A stretch of DNA of 60,829 bases from CAIKZZ01 sp035604595 (GCA_035604595.1 DATNIE010000023.1:1-60829); one strand, 5' to 3'. Positions 34,381 to 43,528 are shown, counted from the stretch's first letter. Translations and numbers: made by a program. The notes: a model not told the origin generated them from the letters alone.

Positions 34381-34773
34381 TCAGCGGTAGGTGGCGTAAC
34401 TCTTCTCCTCGACGATCGCCGAGCCGAGCGCGACGTTGATCCGCCGCTTGATCGCGGCCCGTTCGTCGTTCTCGATGTACACCGAGCGCGCGAGCTCGAT
34501 GAAGCCGGCATCGAAGGTGCCAGCACGCTCCTTGTCGCGGATGCGGTCCTCGATGTCCCAGAGCCGCTCGTTCACGGCCTGCAGCGCCACCTCGTCGCGC
34601 GCGACGTCGCGGCGGCCGTAGGCTGACTCGCGCCAGGTCCGCTCGAGGAGCTCGAGTTCCCGGCGCACGTTCGCGACCTTCGCCGCATCGGTCATCCGTG
34701 CCGCCTTGATCCTGAGGATCGTGATCTTGTCGAGGACCTCACCCGGCGATGCAGGCACGAGGATGTCGGACAT
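34381..34773 (-). CDS. DUF6165 family protein
   Basis: A 130-residue soluble, mostly helical protein beginning MSDILVPASPGEVLDKITILRIKA, with an Arg/Glu-rich centre (NVRRELELLERTWRES, WDIEDRIRDKERAG). This matches a family of unknown function commonly found among glycosyltransferase and LPS genes. It lies 12 bases downstream of the peptidase gene and is likely co-transcribed with it. Confidence 0.75.
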   Translation of the reverse strand: MSDILVPASPGEVLDKITILRIKAARMTDAAKVANVRRELELLERTWRESAYGRRDVARDEVALQAVNERLWDIEDRIRDKERAGTFDAGFIELARSVYIENDERAAIKRRINVALGSAIVEEKSYATYR

Positions 34774-34785
34774 CGCGAGGCTCCT

Positions 34786-37083
34786 TCAGCGCAGTTTGTC
34801 GGTGGCGGCGTCGAGCGCCGCACGGTACGCATCGAGCGCGCGGGCCGTCACGAGCACGTTGTCGGCGGCCTCGGCCCAGCGCCGGTCCTCGACCGCTTCG
34901 CGCACGCCAGGCAGCGTCTTGGCCCCGTAGCCGGTGTGCAGTCCCGGCGCATACACCATGTGCCGGTACCAGCTGCGCCCCGGGAGCCCGCCGGCAGAGA
35001 GCAGCGCCTGCTCGGCCCGGCGCAGTTCGCCATTGACGGCGACGACCCGCTCCTTCGTGAGGCGCGAGGGCTCGGCGAGCGCCGCCGCGTAGCGCGCGTC
35101 GAGTTCCCGGGCGCTCGCCGTGAGCGCCGCCGCCGCGTTCTTGAGCGGCGTGAGGTTGAGGTAGGGCACAGCTGCCTCGCGGGCCGGCGGGCCTACAGGA
35201 TCGGAACTGTCGGCGCCGAGCTCGTAGATCCGCTCGGCGATCAGCTGATCGGCTTCGACGGTCTCGCTGCGCATCTTGTCGGTCAGCTTCTCGATCTCCT
35301 CGACGTAGCGGCTGACCGTGTCGGCGAAGTCCTGCAGCCGCAACGGCAGCAGGTCCGCATTCGCGAGGCGCAGGACGGTATGGCCGGCGACCTCGGCGAG
35401 CGCGACGCCATAGGCGAGCTGCGGATCCTCGATCCTGATGTAGTGATCGAAGGAGTCGTACGTCGAGTGGTATGCCCCGCTCGGCTCGTCGTTGCCGAAC
35501 CGAAGGTCCAACGAGGCGATGCCGGCGTGCTGCAGGAAAGGCGTGTAATCCGACCCGGAGCCGAGCGGCGCGAGCGGCAGCTCCGCGCCCTTGAGCAAGC
35601 GCTGCGCGATGCGCCTGCGCTCCTCGTTGGGCTCCTCGCTGCCTTCCCTGGCCGTGCCGGCGATGATGGCGCGCGCGCGCGCGCGCGCGAGCACGCTCGC
35701 CTGGGTGGCGGGATCACTCACACCGCCGGCGACCTCGTCGACGAGTCGCTGCAGCGAGTGGCTGCCGCCCGCCTGCAGAAAGCCGTGCGAGGTGTTATCG
35801 GAGTTCACGTACGCGACCGCGTGCCGCGCGAGCTCCTCGGCGTGCGTCTCGACCCATTCCGTGGAGCCGAGCAGCCCGGGTTCCTCCCCGTCCCAGCTGA
35901 GGTAGATCAGCGTGCGCTTCGGCCGCCATCCGCCGGCAGCGAGTTCACCGATTGCCTTGAGCTCCGCCATCATCACGACGTTGCCGGACAGCGGATCGTC
36001 CGCCCCGAACACCCAACCGTCGTGGTGATTACCGCGTAGCACCCACTCGTCCGGGTATTCGCTGCCGGTCAGCTTCGCGACGACGTCATAGATCGGCCGC
36101 TGCGACCAGTCCGACTCGATCAGCAGGTGCGCCGTGGCGGGCCCTGGCCCAAGGTGATAGGTCAGCGGCAGGCCGCCGCGCCAGCGCGCCGGTGCGCGCG
36201 GCCCGGCGAGCGATTCGAGGAACGGTTGCGCGTCGGCGTAGGAGATCGGCAGCACCGGGATCTTGAGCAGCGTCTGGGCCTGCTCGCGTTTCAGGCGCGG
36301 CGCGTCGCGCGTGGCGCCGACGCCGGGCGTCAGCGGATCTCCCGCGTAAATCGGCAGATCCGCGACCGACCCGCGCTGCACTCCGCGGGCCGGCCGGCCG
36401 GCGCCGGCCGGATAGGTGTCCGCGGCGCCGTAGCCGTCGTCCTTGGGGTCGCTGTAGATGATGCAGCCGATGGCGCCATGCTCGTACGCGAGCTTCGGCT
36501 TCAGGCCGCGCCAGCCGTTGCCATACCTCGCGATCACGATCCGGCCCTTGACCGAGACGCCGCGGCGCGCGAGGTCCTTGTAGTCATCCGGCATGCCGTA
36601 GTTGACGTACACGACCTCGCCCGTGACCTCGCCGTCCGCGCCGTAGACGTTGTAGGGAGGCAGGGCTCCCGCGGGCCGCTGCGAACTGCGGTCGCCGGCC
36701 ACCGGCGGCTCGCTCAGCGTCGCGCGGAAGCGCCGCGGACTGATGAGCTCGAGCAGTTCGCGGCGCGGCGTCGGGTACAGCACGTAGAAGGTCTCGATGT
36801 TCGCGTCCCAGCCCCAGGCGCGGAACCGCGCCAGCATGAAGTCCGCGTTCGCCTTGTCGTGCGGCGAGCCCACCTGGTTCGGCTCGGACGACAGCCGCTC
36901 GAGCCAGCCGCGCATGTCCTTGGCATTCAGGCGCGCATCGAAACTTGATTCAAGCGCTGCTTCGTGCGCGGCAGTTGCGGCGGTGAATCCCTGCATCGCG
37001 GGACCGTCGGCGGCGAGGGTGGCGATCGCCGGCGCGAGTGCGGTCGTGATCAGCACGAGCAGGCGGGTCGTCCGAGGTGTCAT
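34786..37083 (-). CDS. Exported M28 metallopeptidase, glutamate carboxypeptidase II-like
   Basis: Zinc aminopeptidase/carboxypeptidase of 765 residues with a signal peptide (about 1-24). Order of domains: PA-domain insert (about 130-330), M28 catalytic core, and C-terminal transferrin-receptor-like dimerisation helices (about 640-765). Residues matching the two-zinc site of glutamate carboxypeptidase II are visible: GNHHDGWVFGADDPLSG, the catalytic SWDGEEPGLLGSTEW, VNSDNTSHG and GAYHSTYDSFDHY. It is probably periplasmic or secreted and used for peptide nutrition; such genes are frequent in Xanthomonadales-type bacteria. Confidence 0.92.
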   Translation of the reverse strand: MTPRTTRLLVLITTALAPAIATLAADGPAMQGFTAATAAHEAALESSFDARLNAKDMRGWLERLSSEPNQVGSPHDKANADFMLARFRAWGWDANIETFYVLYPTPRRELLELISPRRFRATLSEPPVAGDRSSQRPAGALPPYNVYGADGEVTGEVVYVNYGMPDDYKDLARRGVSVKGRIVIARYGNGWRGLKPKLAYEHGAIGCIIYSDPKDDGYGAADTYPAGAGRPARGVQRGSVADLPIYAGDPLTPGVGATRDAPRLKREQAQTLLKIPVLPISYADAQPFLESLAGPRAPARWRGGLPLTYHLGPGPATAHLLIESDWSQRPIYDVVAKLTGSEYPDEWVLRGNHHDGWVFGADDPLSGNVVMMAELKAIGELAAGGWRPKRTLIYLSWDGEEPGLLGSTEWVETHAEELARHAVAYVNSDNTSHGFLQAGGSHSLQRLVDEVAGGVSDPATQASVLARARARAIIAGTAREGSEEPNEERRRIAQRLLKGAELPLAPLGSGSDYTPFLQHAGIASLDLRFGNDEPSGAYHSTYDSFDHYIRIEDPQLAYGVALAEVAGHTVLRLANADLLPLRLQDFADTVSRYVEEIEKLTDKMRSETVEADQLIAERIYELGADSSDPVGPPAREAAVPYLNLTPLKNAAAALTASARELDARYAAALAEPSRLTKERVVAVNGELRRAEQALLSAGGLPGRSWYRHMVYAPGLHTGYGAKTLPGVREAVEDRRWAEAADNVLVTARALDAYRAALDAATDKLR
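35669..35689. repeat. (GC)10 dinucleotide run inside the M28 peptidase gene
   Basis: Ten consecutive GC dinucleotides plus one base, coding for an alternating Ala-Arg stretch in a helix of the peptidase. Gain or loss of one unit would shift the frame. Confidence 0.9.
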
Positions 37084-37089
37084 TGGTTG

Positions 37090-37908
37090 TTACTCGAAGC
37101 TGAGTTCAAGGTCCGGATGCCGGTGGTTGTTTGGTCGGTCGAGGCCCGGCAGCGGGTAGCGGTCGGATGTCGGAGGCGGGACGACCGGTGCGAGATCGCG
37201 GTGAATCAGCGTCACCTCGAGCGTCTGCGGCACCCGCGACCCCGGCACGTAGCCACCGTAATTGTTGCCGTGCACGTGAGCGATGACGAACCGGGCGGCG
37301 AGAGCGTCCAGCAGTGCCGCGAACCGCTGCCAGTTCCGCTCGAGTGCGTGAAACTCGACGATCAGGGCCGCAACCCGCCCGAGCCCCTCGATGCGGCCAG
37401 CGAGCGCATCGTACTCCGAGCCCTCGATGTCGATTTTGACGAGCACCCAGCACCCGGGGTCTCCCCGTCGGACCCGGTCCAGGAGCTCCTCGAGCGTCGC
37501 GGCGCCCGGCCCGGAGCGGCCCGCGACCATGAGCTTGAGGAACTCGTGTTCGGCGAAAAACTCGCGGAATGCGCGCGGCCGGCGCAGCAGCCGCGCCATG
37601 CGCAAGAACTTGCCCGCCCGCAATCGCAGCAGCGCCTTCAGCATCTCGCGAATTGCCTTGGTGCGGATCAGTTCGGGGCCCGTGGTGCCGTCGACGCAGG
37701 TCAGCCTGATAGACGGCTTGAGTGCCAGCACCTCTTGCTCGAACTCCCAGTTCTCCTCGACCCCGAGGCTCAGCAGCGCCTGACTCGCGCGGATGGCACC
37801 GAGCGGCAGCACGTAGCCGCCGTCGAACGTACTGCCTACCCGGACCAGATCCGGGAAACGGCGCGGTCGATACCGGTGCAGGGAGAGTGGCGCGGTGCCG
37901 GCATTCAT
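37090..37908 (-). CDS. FkbM-family methyltransferase
   Basis: SAM-dependent O-methyltransferase, 272 residues, of the FkbM type often acting on sugars of surface polysaccharides. Visible are the FDGGYVLPLG segment at the N-terminus, the characteristic VKIDIEGSEYDAL (about 155), LIVEFHALERNW and FVIAHVHGNNYGG. It lies between the peptidase and a heptosyltransferase-like gene on the same strand, suggesting action on LPS or a glycolipid; the target is inferred from context only. Confidence 0.85.
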   Translation of the reverse strand: MNAGTAPLSLHRYRPRRFPDLVRVGSTFDGGYVLPLGAIRASQALLSLGVEENWEFEQEVLALKPSIRLTCVDGTTGPELIRTKAIREMLKALLRLRAGKFLRMARLLRRPRAFREFFAEHEFLKLMVAGRSGPGAATLEELLDRVRRGDPGCWVLVKIDIEGSEYDALAGRIEGLGRVAALIVEFHALERNWQRFAALLDALAARFVIAHVHGNNYGGYVPGSRVPQTLEVTLIHRDLAPVVPPPTSDRYPLPGLDRPNNHRHPDLELSFE

Positions 37909-37946
37909 CGAGGCGCCGGCAGCCTAGCATGAAGCCCCCGGGGCGG

Positions 37947-39020
37947 CTAACGGCGGCGCAGCGGCTGGCGCAGCAGTGCATCGAGCTTGGCGATGACCTC
38001 GTGGGGCGTGATCAGGTCCATGACGCCGGGGCGCTCGATCTTCGTGGTCCACGCGAGCTGCGCGGGATCCGCGCCGAGGAACTTCCGTGCGGCCTCCGCG
38101 TAACGGTCGACGCAAGAGGCGCGGCTCAGGTATGGCCCGCTGCGCGCGACGTTGGTCGCCGCATACAGCCCGATCACCGGCGTGCCGACTGCGGTGGCCA
38201 TGTGGGCCGGCCCCGAGTCCGGCGCCAGCAGCACATCCGCGCGCGCGAGCAGGGCGAGCAGCTTTGGCAGCGTGTCCTTGCCGACCTGGTCGACAACCGG
38301 CACGGTGGCGGCCGCGACGATCGCATCCGCCATGCGCCGCTCCCCGGCGCCCGGCCCGCCGCACAGGATCACGCGCATGGCGTGCGCCCGCGCCGCGTGA
38401 TCGGCCACCGCCGCGTAGAACTCGGGCCGCCAGTTCCTGAGCGGGTGGCTCGAGCAGGCGCTGACGATGAGTGTGCGCCGGGCATCGCCGACGAGCTCCT
38501 GCGCATAGGCACGCGCGTCCGGCGGCAACGGGATGTCCCAGCGCAGCTCGTGGTCGTGGATGCCGAGCGCCTCGGCGAAGCCGTACAGCGAATCGAGCAC
38601 GTGCTGGTCGCCGCCGGCGTGGATGCGGTCGGTCGTGAACAGCCACTGCGCCTCGCGGGCCCGCTGCCGGTCGAAGCCCAGCTTGACCGGGGCGTGCACC
38701 AGCATCGAGACGAGGCTCGCTCGCAGCGCCACCTGCATGTGCAGCAGAAGGTCGAAGCGGCGCGGCGCGAGCAGCTGGCGCAGCCGCCACAGCTCACCAG
38801 GGCCGCCGCGCTTCTGGTAGCTGATAAACTCGACGTCCGGCACGAGGCTCATCAGCGTGTGCTCGACCGCACCGATGATCCACGTGAAGCGCGTCGCCGG
38901 CCACGCGGCCTGCAGGGTGCGCAGCACCGCGAGCGTGTGGCACACATCGCCGATGGCCGAGATCCGCAGGATGCAGACGGCGGCGGGTGGCGAGTTCTGA
39001 AACCTCGTGAAGGGCAACAT
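37947..39020 (-). CDS. Glycosyltransferase family 9, heptosyltransferase-like
   Basis: Heptosyltransferase-type GT-B enzyme of 357 residues. The N-terminal ILRISAIGDVCHTLAVLRTLQ keeps the catalytic Asp and matches WaaC/WaaQ-like enzymes; the donor domain has APDSGPAHMATAVGTPVIGLY. The ATG at 39020 is the only start near the conserved N-terminus, and it overlaps the kdkA start codon on the other strand by two bases. A role in LPS inner-core assembly is likely, given kdkA, lpxL and waaA next door. Confidence 0.87.
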   Translation of the reverse strand: MLPFTRFQNSPPAAVCILRISAIGDVCHTLAVLRTLQAAWPATRFTWIIGAVEHTLMSLVPDVEFISYQKRGGPGELWRLRQLLAPRRFDLLLHMQVALRASLVSMLVHAPVKLGFDRQRAREAQWLFTTDRIHAGGDQHVLDSLYGFAEALGIHDHELRWDIPLPPDARAYAQELVGDARRTLIVSACSSHPLRNWRPEFYAAVADHAARAHAMRVILCGGPGAGERRMADAIVAAATVPVVDQVGKDTLPKLLALLARADVLLAPDSGPAHMATAVGTPVIGLYAATNVARSGPYLSRASCVDRYAEAARKFLGADPAQLAWTTKIERPGVMDLITPHEVIAKLDALLRQPLRRR

Positions 39021-39747
39021 GGCTCTGGCGCGCATCCCGACAGCAACCGGCGCGATCCTATACGACCCCTCGCGCATCGACCATCCAGTGACGGCGGATT
39101 TCGAGCCCGACGAGCTCGGCCGTGCCGGTCGCATCCACGGTACCGCCGCCGGGCGCGGCAGCGCCTGGTTCGTCGCGACCCGCGGTGACTCGGGCAGCTG
39201 GGTGCTGCGGCACTATCGCCGTGGTGGCTTGGCCGCGCGCGTCATCGCCGACCGCTATGCATGGCGCGGCGAGGATGCGACGCGCGCGTTCCGGGAGCTG
39301 AGACTGCTCGCCGAGCTCGAGCAGCGGCAGCTGCCGGCGGCGCGGCCGGTGGCGGCGCGCTACGTGCGCACGGCTTGCAGCTACCGTGCGGACCTGCTGA
39401 CGGTTGCGATTGCGGGCGCCCGGTCGCTGGCCTCACTCCTGTCCGCCGAGCTCGGGCTCGGCGTGTGGCGCGCGGTCGGCACGACGATCGGCGTCTTTCA
39501 CGCGGCCGGCGTCTGCCATGCGGACCTCAATGCGCACAACGTGCTGATCGACGGCGCGGGCCTGGTGCAGCTTGTCGACTTCGACCGCGGCTCGCTGCGG
39601 GCCCCGGGCGCCTGGCAGGCGCGCAATCTCGCGCGCCTCAGGCGCTCACTCGCCAAGCTCACCGCCGCCGATCCGCGACGCTTCACGGCCGCGCAGTCGG
39701 CGGCGCTGCTCGAGGCTTATGAGGCGGCGCGCAGCGCCCCGCTCTGA
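39019..39747 (+). CDS. kdkA: 3-deoxy-D-manno-octulosonic acid kinase
   Basis: Phosphorylates the Kdo residue of the LPS inner core at the cytoplasmic face of the inner membrane. It is 242 residues. It has a protein-kinase-like fold: WVLRHYRRGGLAARVIADRY near the N-lobe lysine region, RAFRELRLLAELE, and the catalytic loop GVCHADLNAHNVLID (Asp at about 169) followed by VDFDRG. The ATG at 39019 with AGGG five bases upstream is preferred over a GTG at 39007. The 3' end overlaps the end of lpxL by 31 bases. Confidence 0.93.
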   Translation: MALARIPTATGAILYDPSRIDHPVTADFEPDELGRAGRIHGTAAGRGSAWFVATRGDSGSWVLRHYRRGGLAARVIADRYAWRGEDATRAFRELRLLAELEQRQLPAARPVAARYVRTACSYRADLLTVAIAGARSLASLLSAELGLGVWRAVGTTIGVFHAAGVCHADLNAHNVLIDGAGLVQLVDFDRGSLRAPGAWQARNLARLRRSLAKLTAADPRRFTAAQSAALLEAYEAARSAPL

Positions 39748-40700
39748 TAGGGATCGGGCTCACCGGCGAGCGGCCTGAACCGCTTGTAGCTCCACAGGTA
39801 CTGCTCGGGTGCGACCGCCGCCGCCGCCTCGATGAGTGCGTGATAGCGCGCGACATCGCGCACCGGGTCGTCGCTCGGGAAGTCCGGGAGCGGCGCGCCG
39901 ATCGTCATCACGTAGCCGGAGCCATCGGCGAGCCGGCGCGGGAAGAACGGCAGCACGGCGCACCGGGTTGCACGTGCGACAAACGTCGTCCCCGGGTTCG
40001 ACAACGCCGGTACGCCGAACAGCGGCACGGTAATCCGGCCGGCCCCGTCGAAACGCTGGTCCGGCGCATACAGCACGATGCCGCCGCGCTTGAGCGCCCG
40101 CAGCATCTCGACGAAGCGCTCGCTCGGGATCATCCGCCCGCCGCGCGCGATCCGCGCGCGCAGCGCCAGCTGGTTCACCAGCTCGTTGGTCGAGGGCTTG
40201 TACATGATCTCGAATTCCTGTCCGGTCTGCGGCAGCGTCGCCGCGGCGATCTCGTTGGTCGTGAAGTGGGCGCCGAGCAGCAGCACGCCCTTGCCGCGCG
40301 CGACCGCCGCCGCGAGGTGCTGCTGTCCTTCGACCCGCGTCAGCCGCTCGAGCCGCCCGCTGTGGTCAAACCACACCAGGCCGACCTCGAACAGCGAATA
40401 GCTGAGCGACTGGAAGTGGCCTCGCCCGATCCTGCGGCGCTCCCGCTCGGTGAGTGCGGGGAAGGCAAGGCGCAGGTTGATCAGCGTCACGCGCCGGTCG
40501 CGTCGCGCGAGATACCAGCCGATGGTGCCGACGGCGCGCGCCAGCACCGCCTGCGACCTCCACGGCAACAGCGCCAGCCCCCGCACCACGGCGAGGCCGA
40601 TCCACACCGGCCACCAGCGCGGCCCGGTGAACCGCCGCAGCGGCACGAGCGGCACACCGCAGGCGGCATCGACCGGCGAGGCAGTGGAAGGGGTCGTCAT
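39717..40700 (-). CDS. lpxL: Lipid A biosynthesis acyltransferase (LpxL/HtrB family)
   Basis: Late acyltransferase adding a secondary acyl chain to Kdo-lipid A; 327 residues. N-terminal membrane helix (about 31-52), the catalytic H-x4-E in LGAHFTTNEIA (about 147), MYKPSTNELVNQ, the RGGRMIPSE loop, and YAPDQRFDGAGRITVPLFGVPA. The ATG at 40700 is taken as the start nearest the family N-terminus; a long open frame upstream is spurious. It is divergent from waaA with about 44 bases between starts and convergent with kdkA. Confidence 0.93.
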   Translation of the reverse strand: MTTPSTASPVDAACGVPLVPLRRFTGPRWWPVWIGLAVVRGLALLPWRSQAVLARAVGTIGWYLARRDRRVTLINLRLAFPALTERERRRIGRGHFQSLSYSLFEVGLVWFDHSGRLERLTRVEGQQHLAAAVARGKGVLLLGAHFTTNEIAAATLPQTGQEFEIMYKPSTNELVNQLALRARIARGGRMIPSERFVEMLRALKRGGIVLYAPDQRFDGAGRITVPLFGVPALSNPGTTFVARATRCAVLPFFPRRLADGSGYVMTIGAPLPDFPSDDPVRDVARYHALIEAAAAVAPEQYLWSYKRFRPLAGEPDPYQSGALRAAS

Positions 40701-40744
40701 GGGCGGTATCATCTCAGCCGTTGCGCGCGGCGCCGGGGTTGACG

Positions 40745-42019
40745 TTGCGAATACTGTACATCTGCCTCGGATATTGTCTCGCGCCGATCGCGTTCGGCGT
40801 GGTGCTGTGGCGGGGCCTGCGCGACCGCAGCTACTGGCAGGCGCTGGGCGAGCGCTTCGGCTTCGGCACTCGGCTGGCGCCGGGCGGGCTGTGGGTCCAC
40901 GCCGTGTCGGTGGGCGAGGTGCAGGCTGCGGTCGCGCTCGTGCGGCAGCTGCGGGCGCGCCATCCGCGTTTGCCGCTCGTGCTGACCACCGCGACTCCGA
41001 CCGGCCGCAGCCGCGCCGAGAGGCTGTTTGGCGCCGACGTAACGGTCCGGTACCTGCCGTACGACCTGCCGGACGCCGTGGCCCGCTTCCTCGCCCGCAT
41101 CCGACCGCGGCTTGCGGTGATCCTCGAGACCGAGCTGTGGCCGAACCTCTACCGCGGCTGCGGCCGCCGGGGCATCCCGATCGTGCTTGCGAGCGCGCGC
41201 CTGTCGGCGCGCTCGGTTGGCCGCTACCGCCGGCTCGGGGCGCTGATCCGCGCGACACTCGCGGGCGATGTCGCGATCGCGGCGCAAAGTGAGAGCGACA
41301 AGCAGCGCTTCGTGGCGATCGGCGCGAACCCGGCACGGAGCCACGTGGTCGGCAACATCAAGTGTGACTTCGAGCTGCCCGCGGACGTGATGCGGCAAGG
41401 GGCGGCGTTGCGCGAGATGCTCGGCGTTGAGCGGCCCGTCTGGGTCGCCGGCAGCACCCACGCGGGCGAGGAGGAACAGCTGCTCGACGCCCAGCGTGCG
41501 CTCGACGGGCTGCTGCCGGGCGCGCTGCTGGTGCTCGTCCCGCGCCATCCGCAGCGTTTCGAGTCGGTCGCGGCACTGCTGCGCCGGCGTCGCATCAGCT
41601 TCGTCACGCGCAGCAGCGGCACGCCGGTCGGCGCCGCAACGAGCGTCCTGCTGGTCGACACGCTAGGCGAGCTCGTCGAGTTCTACGCGGCGGGCGATGT
41701 CGCCTTCGTCGGCGGGAGCCTCGTTGCAGTCGGGGGCCACAACCTGCTCGAGCCCGCGGCGCTCGCGAAGCCGATTCTAAGCGGGCCGCACACGTTCAAT
41801 ACCGCCAGCAGCGCGCGGCTGCTCGCCGAGGAAGGTGCCCTCGAGCTCGTGCCCGATGCCGGCACGCTCGCAGAGCGGCTCGCGGCCCTGCTGGTCGATC
41901 CGGCGGCGCGCGCGCGCGCGGGGGGCCAGGGGCTCGCCGCGCTGACCGCGAACCGCGGCGCGCTCGGCCGCCTGGTGCGCTTGATCGACTCCATCTTGGG
42001 GCCGGGCGAGGCCGCTTGA
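40745..42019 (+). CDS. waaA: 3-deoxy-D-manno-octulosonic acid transferase
   Basis: Transfers Kdo from CMP-Kdo to lipid A precursor at the inner membrane; 424 residues with this start (E. coli 425). N-terminal hydrophobic helix RILYICLGYCLAPIAFGVVLW, WVHAVSVGEVQAA with the catalytic Glu, TTATPTGRSRAE, LETELWPNL, GNIKCDFELP, and the donor-site GGSLVAVGGHNLLEPAAL. No ATG is available; TTG at 40745 has GGGG six bases upstream and gives the family length (TTG at 40739 and 40721 are alternatives). Together with kdkA, it may be a monofunctional, single-Kdo enzyme, which is inference. Confidence 0.95.
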   Translation: MRILYICLGYCLAPIAFGVVLWRGLRDRSYWQALGERFGFGTRLAPGGLWVHAVSVGEVQAAVALVRQLRARHPRLPLVLTTATPTGRSRAERLFGADVTVRYLPYDLPDAVARFLARIRPRLAVILETELWPNLYRGCGRRGIPIVLASARLSARSVGRYRRLGALIRATLAGDVAIAAQSESDKQRFVAIGANPARSHVVGNIKCDFELPADVMRQGAALREMLGVERPVWVAGSTHAGEEEQLLDAQRALDGLLPGALLVLVPRHPQRFESVAALLRRRRISFVTRSSGTPVGAATSVLLVDTLGELVEFYAAGDVAFVGGSLVAVGGHNLLEPAALAKPILSGPHTFNTASSARLLAEEGALELVPDAGTLAERLAALLVDPAARARAGGQGLAALTANRGALGRLVRLIDSILGPGEAA

Positions 42020-42022
42020 GCG

Positions 42023-43423
42023 CTACTTGACCGACACCGTCTGGCCGAGCCAGCTGTTGACACGGGTGAGGCGGGACTCGTCGAGCGTGCCGGCCGCCTG
42101 TTCGAGCGTCAGCACGTTGATGACGTAGTCGTAGCGACTGCGCGCGTAGTTGGTCTGTGCGTCCAGCAGCCTCTGGCGAGCCAGCAGCACGTCGACCGCG
42201 GTGCGCGTTCCGACGTCGTAGCCGGCCTCGGTCGCCTGCAGTGCCGTCTGGCTCGACGCGAGGGCCTGCTTCAGCGCCTGGACGCGCGCGATCTCGCTGA
42301 TCACGCCGAGATACGCATCGCGCGTCTGGCGCTCCGTTTCTCGCGCCGTCTGCTCGAGTCGCTCGCGTGCCGCGCGGTGTCGATAGACGGCCTCACGGAC
42401 GCGCGATGAGGTGTTACCGCCCGAGTACAGCGGCACCGTGAGCTGCACGCCGATCTGCTTGTCATAGGTGAGCGTGTCGGCCGGGTAGGTTGCGCCGAAG
42501 GCCTGCGTATAGGCGCCGGTGTCGTTGCCGTTCCGGCTGGCGACGATGTCGATGGTCGGCAGGTGGCCGGCGCGCGCCGTGACTATAGTCTCGCGGGCGA
42601 TGTCGACGGCGAGGCGCGCGGAACTGAGCGTCAGATTCTGGTCGAGCGCTGCCCTGACCCACTGCTCCTCGCTGGCCGGGCTCGGCGCCACGAGCGGCAT
42701 ATCATCACCCGGCCGCGACAGCTCATCGAAGGCATCGCCGGTCAGCTCGCGCAGCTGCTCGCGGGTGGAGGCGAGCGTGCGCTTCGCCTCGATCACGGCG
42801 GCGCTCGACTGGTCGGCGGCCGCCTTCGCGTCCTCGACGTCGGTAATTGCGATCAGTCCGACCTCGTAGCGCTTCTGGGCCTGCTCGAGCTGGTGCACGA
42901 TCGCCTCGCGGGATGCCTCCGCCGCCTCGAGCGTGTCGCGGGCCGCGAGCACGTTGAAGTACGCGGTCGCGGTACGCAGGATCACGCTCTCCTGGGCGGC
43001 GCGATAGTCGACTTCGGCCTGCGCCACCTGCTCGCCGGCCTGCTTGAGCGTCGAGAACTGGCCCCAGCGGAACACCGTCTGGCGCAGCTGGATGGTCCAC
43101 TGGCGGATGTCGCTGGTCGTGGTCTCCTCGAGCGGTATGAACGTGCCTTGCCCGTTCGGGCCGGTTTCGACGAAGTACGGCGACGTGCCGCTGGTCACGT
43201 CGCGCGTGTAGCCGGCCGTGCCGGTCAACTGCGGGAGCAGCGCCGACAGTGCCTGCGGCCGAGCCTCGAGCGCCGCCAGCCGGTTGGCCTCGGCCTCCCG
43301 CAGAATGGGGTCGTTGCGCAGTGCCCGCTGGTAGATCTCGGCGAGATCGGCGCTGACGGCGAGGGCGGGCAGCAGGAGTGCCACGCTTGCCACGGCCGCA
43401 CGCCGCAGGGAGGTCAATTTCAT
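42023..43423 (-). CDS. tolC: Outer-membrane efflux/secretion channel TolC
   Basis: Outer-membrane and periplasmic tunnel for tripartite efflux pumps and type I secretion; 466 residues. A signal peptide (about 1-24, ending ALAVSA) is followed by the repeated OEP structure. First half: DLAEIYQRALRNDPILREAEANR, YFNVLAARDTLEAAEASREA, RYEVGLIAITDVEDAKAA. Second half: RLAVDIARETIVTARAGHLPTIDI, QLTVPLYSGG, GYDVGTRTAVDVLLARQRLLDAQTNYARSRYDYVI. ATG at 43423. It is downstream of pcm and rhodanese and convergent with waaA (three bases apart). Confidence 0.96.
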   Translation of the reverse strand: MKLTSLRRAAVASVALLLPALAVSADLAEIYQRALRNDPILREAEANRLAALEARPQALSALLPQLTGTAGYTRDVTSGTSPYFVETGPNGQGTFIPLEETTTSDIRQWTIQLRQTVFRWGQFSTLKQAGEQVAQAEVDYRAAQESVILRTATAYFNVLAARDTLEAAEASREAIVHQLEQAQKRYEVGLIAITDVEDAKAAADQSSAAVIEAKRTLASTREQLRELTGDAFDELSRPGDDMPLVAPSPASEEQWVRAALDQNLTLSSARLAVDIARETIVTARAGHLPTIDIVASRNGNDTGAYTQAFGATYPADTLTYDKQIGVQLTVPLYSGGNTSSRVREAVYRHRAARERLEQTARETERQTRDAYLGVISEIARVQALKQALASSQTALQATEAGYDVGTRTAVDVLLARQRLLDAQTNYARSRYDYVINVLTLEQAAGTLDESRLTRVNSWLGQTVSVK

Positions 43424-43471
43424 ACCGTTGAAGTCCGTTCGATTAGGCCAGCCCAGCCGGAGAGTTGGTGT

Positions 43472-43507
43472 TGTATAACTGTATATCACCTTGAACGGGG
43501 CCCGCAA
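43472..43507 (-). promoter_or_regulatory. Possible tolC promoter
   Basis: The spacer before tolC is locally AT-rich and carries two TATACA hexamers on this strand (43485-43480 and 43477-43472). The first has a TTGCGG 16 bases upstream (43507-43502). Only a moderate sigma-70 match. Confidence 0.35.
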
Positions 43508-43528
43508 TCCGGTCGACCCGCGTGGTCC

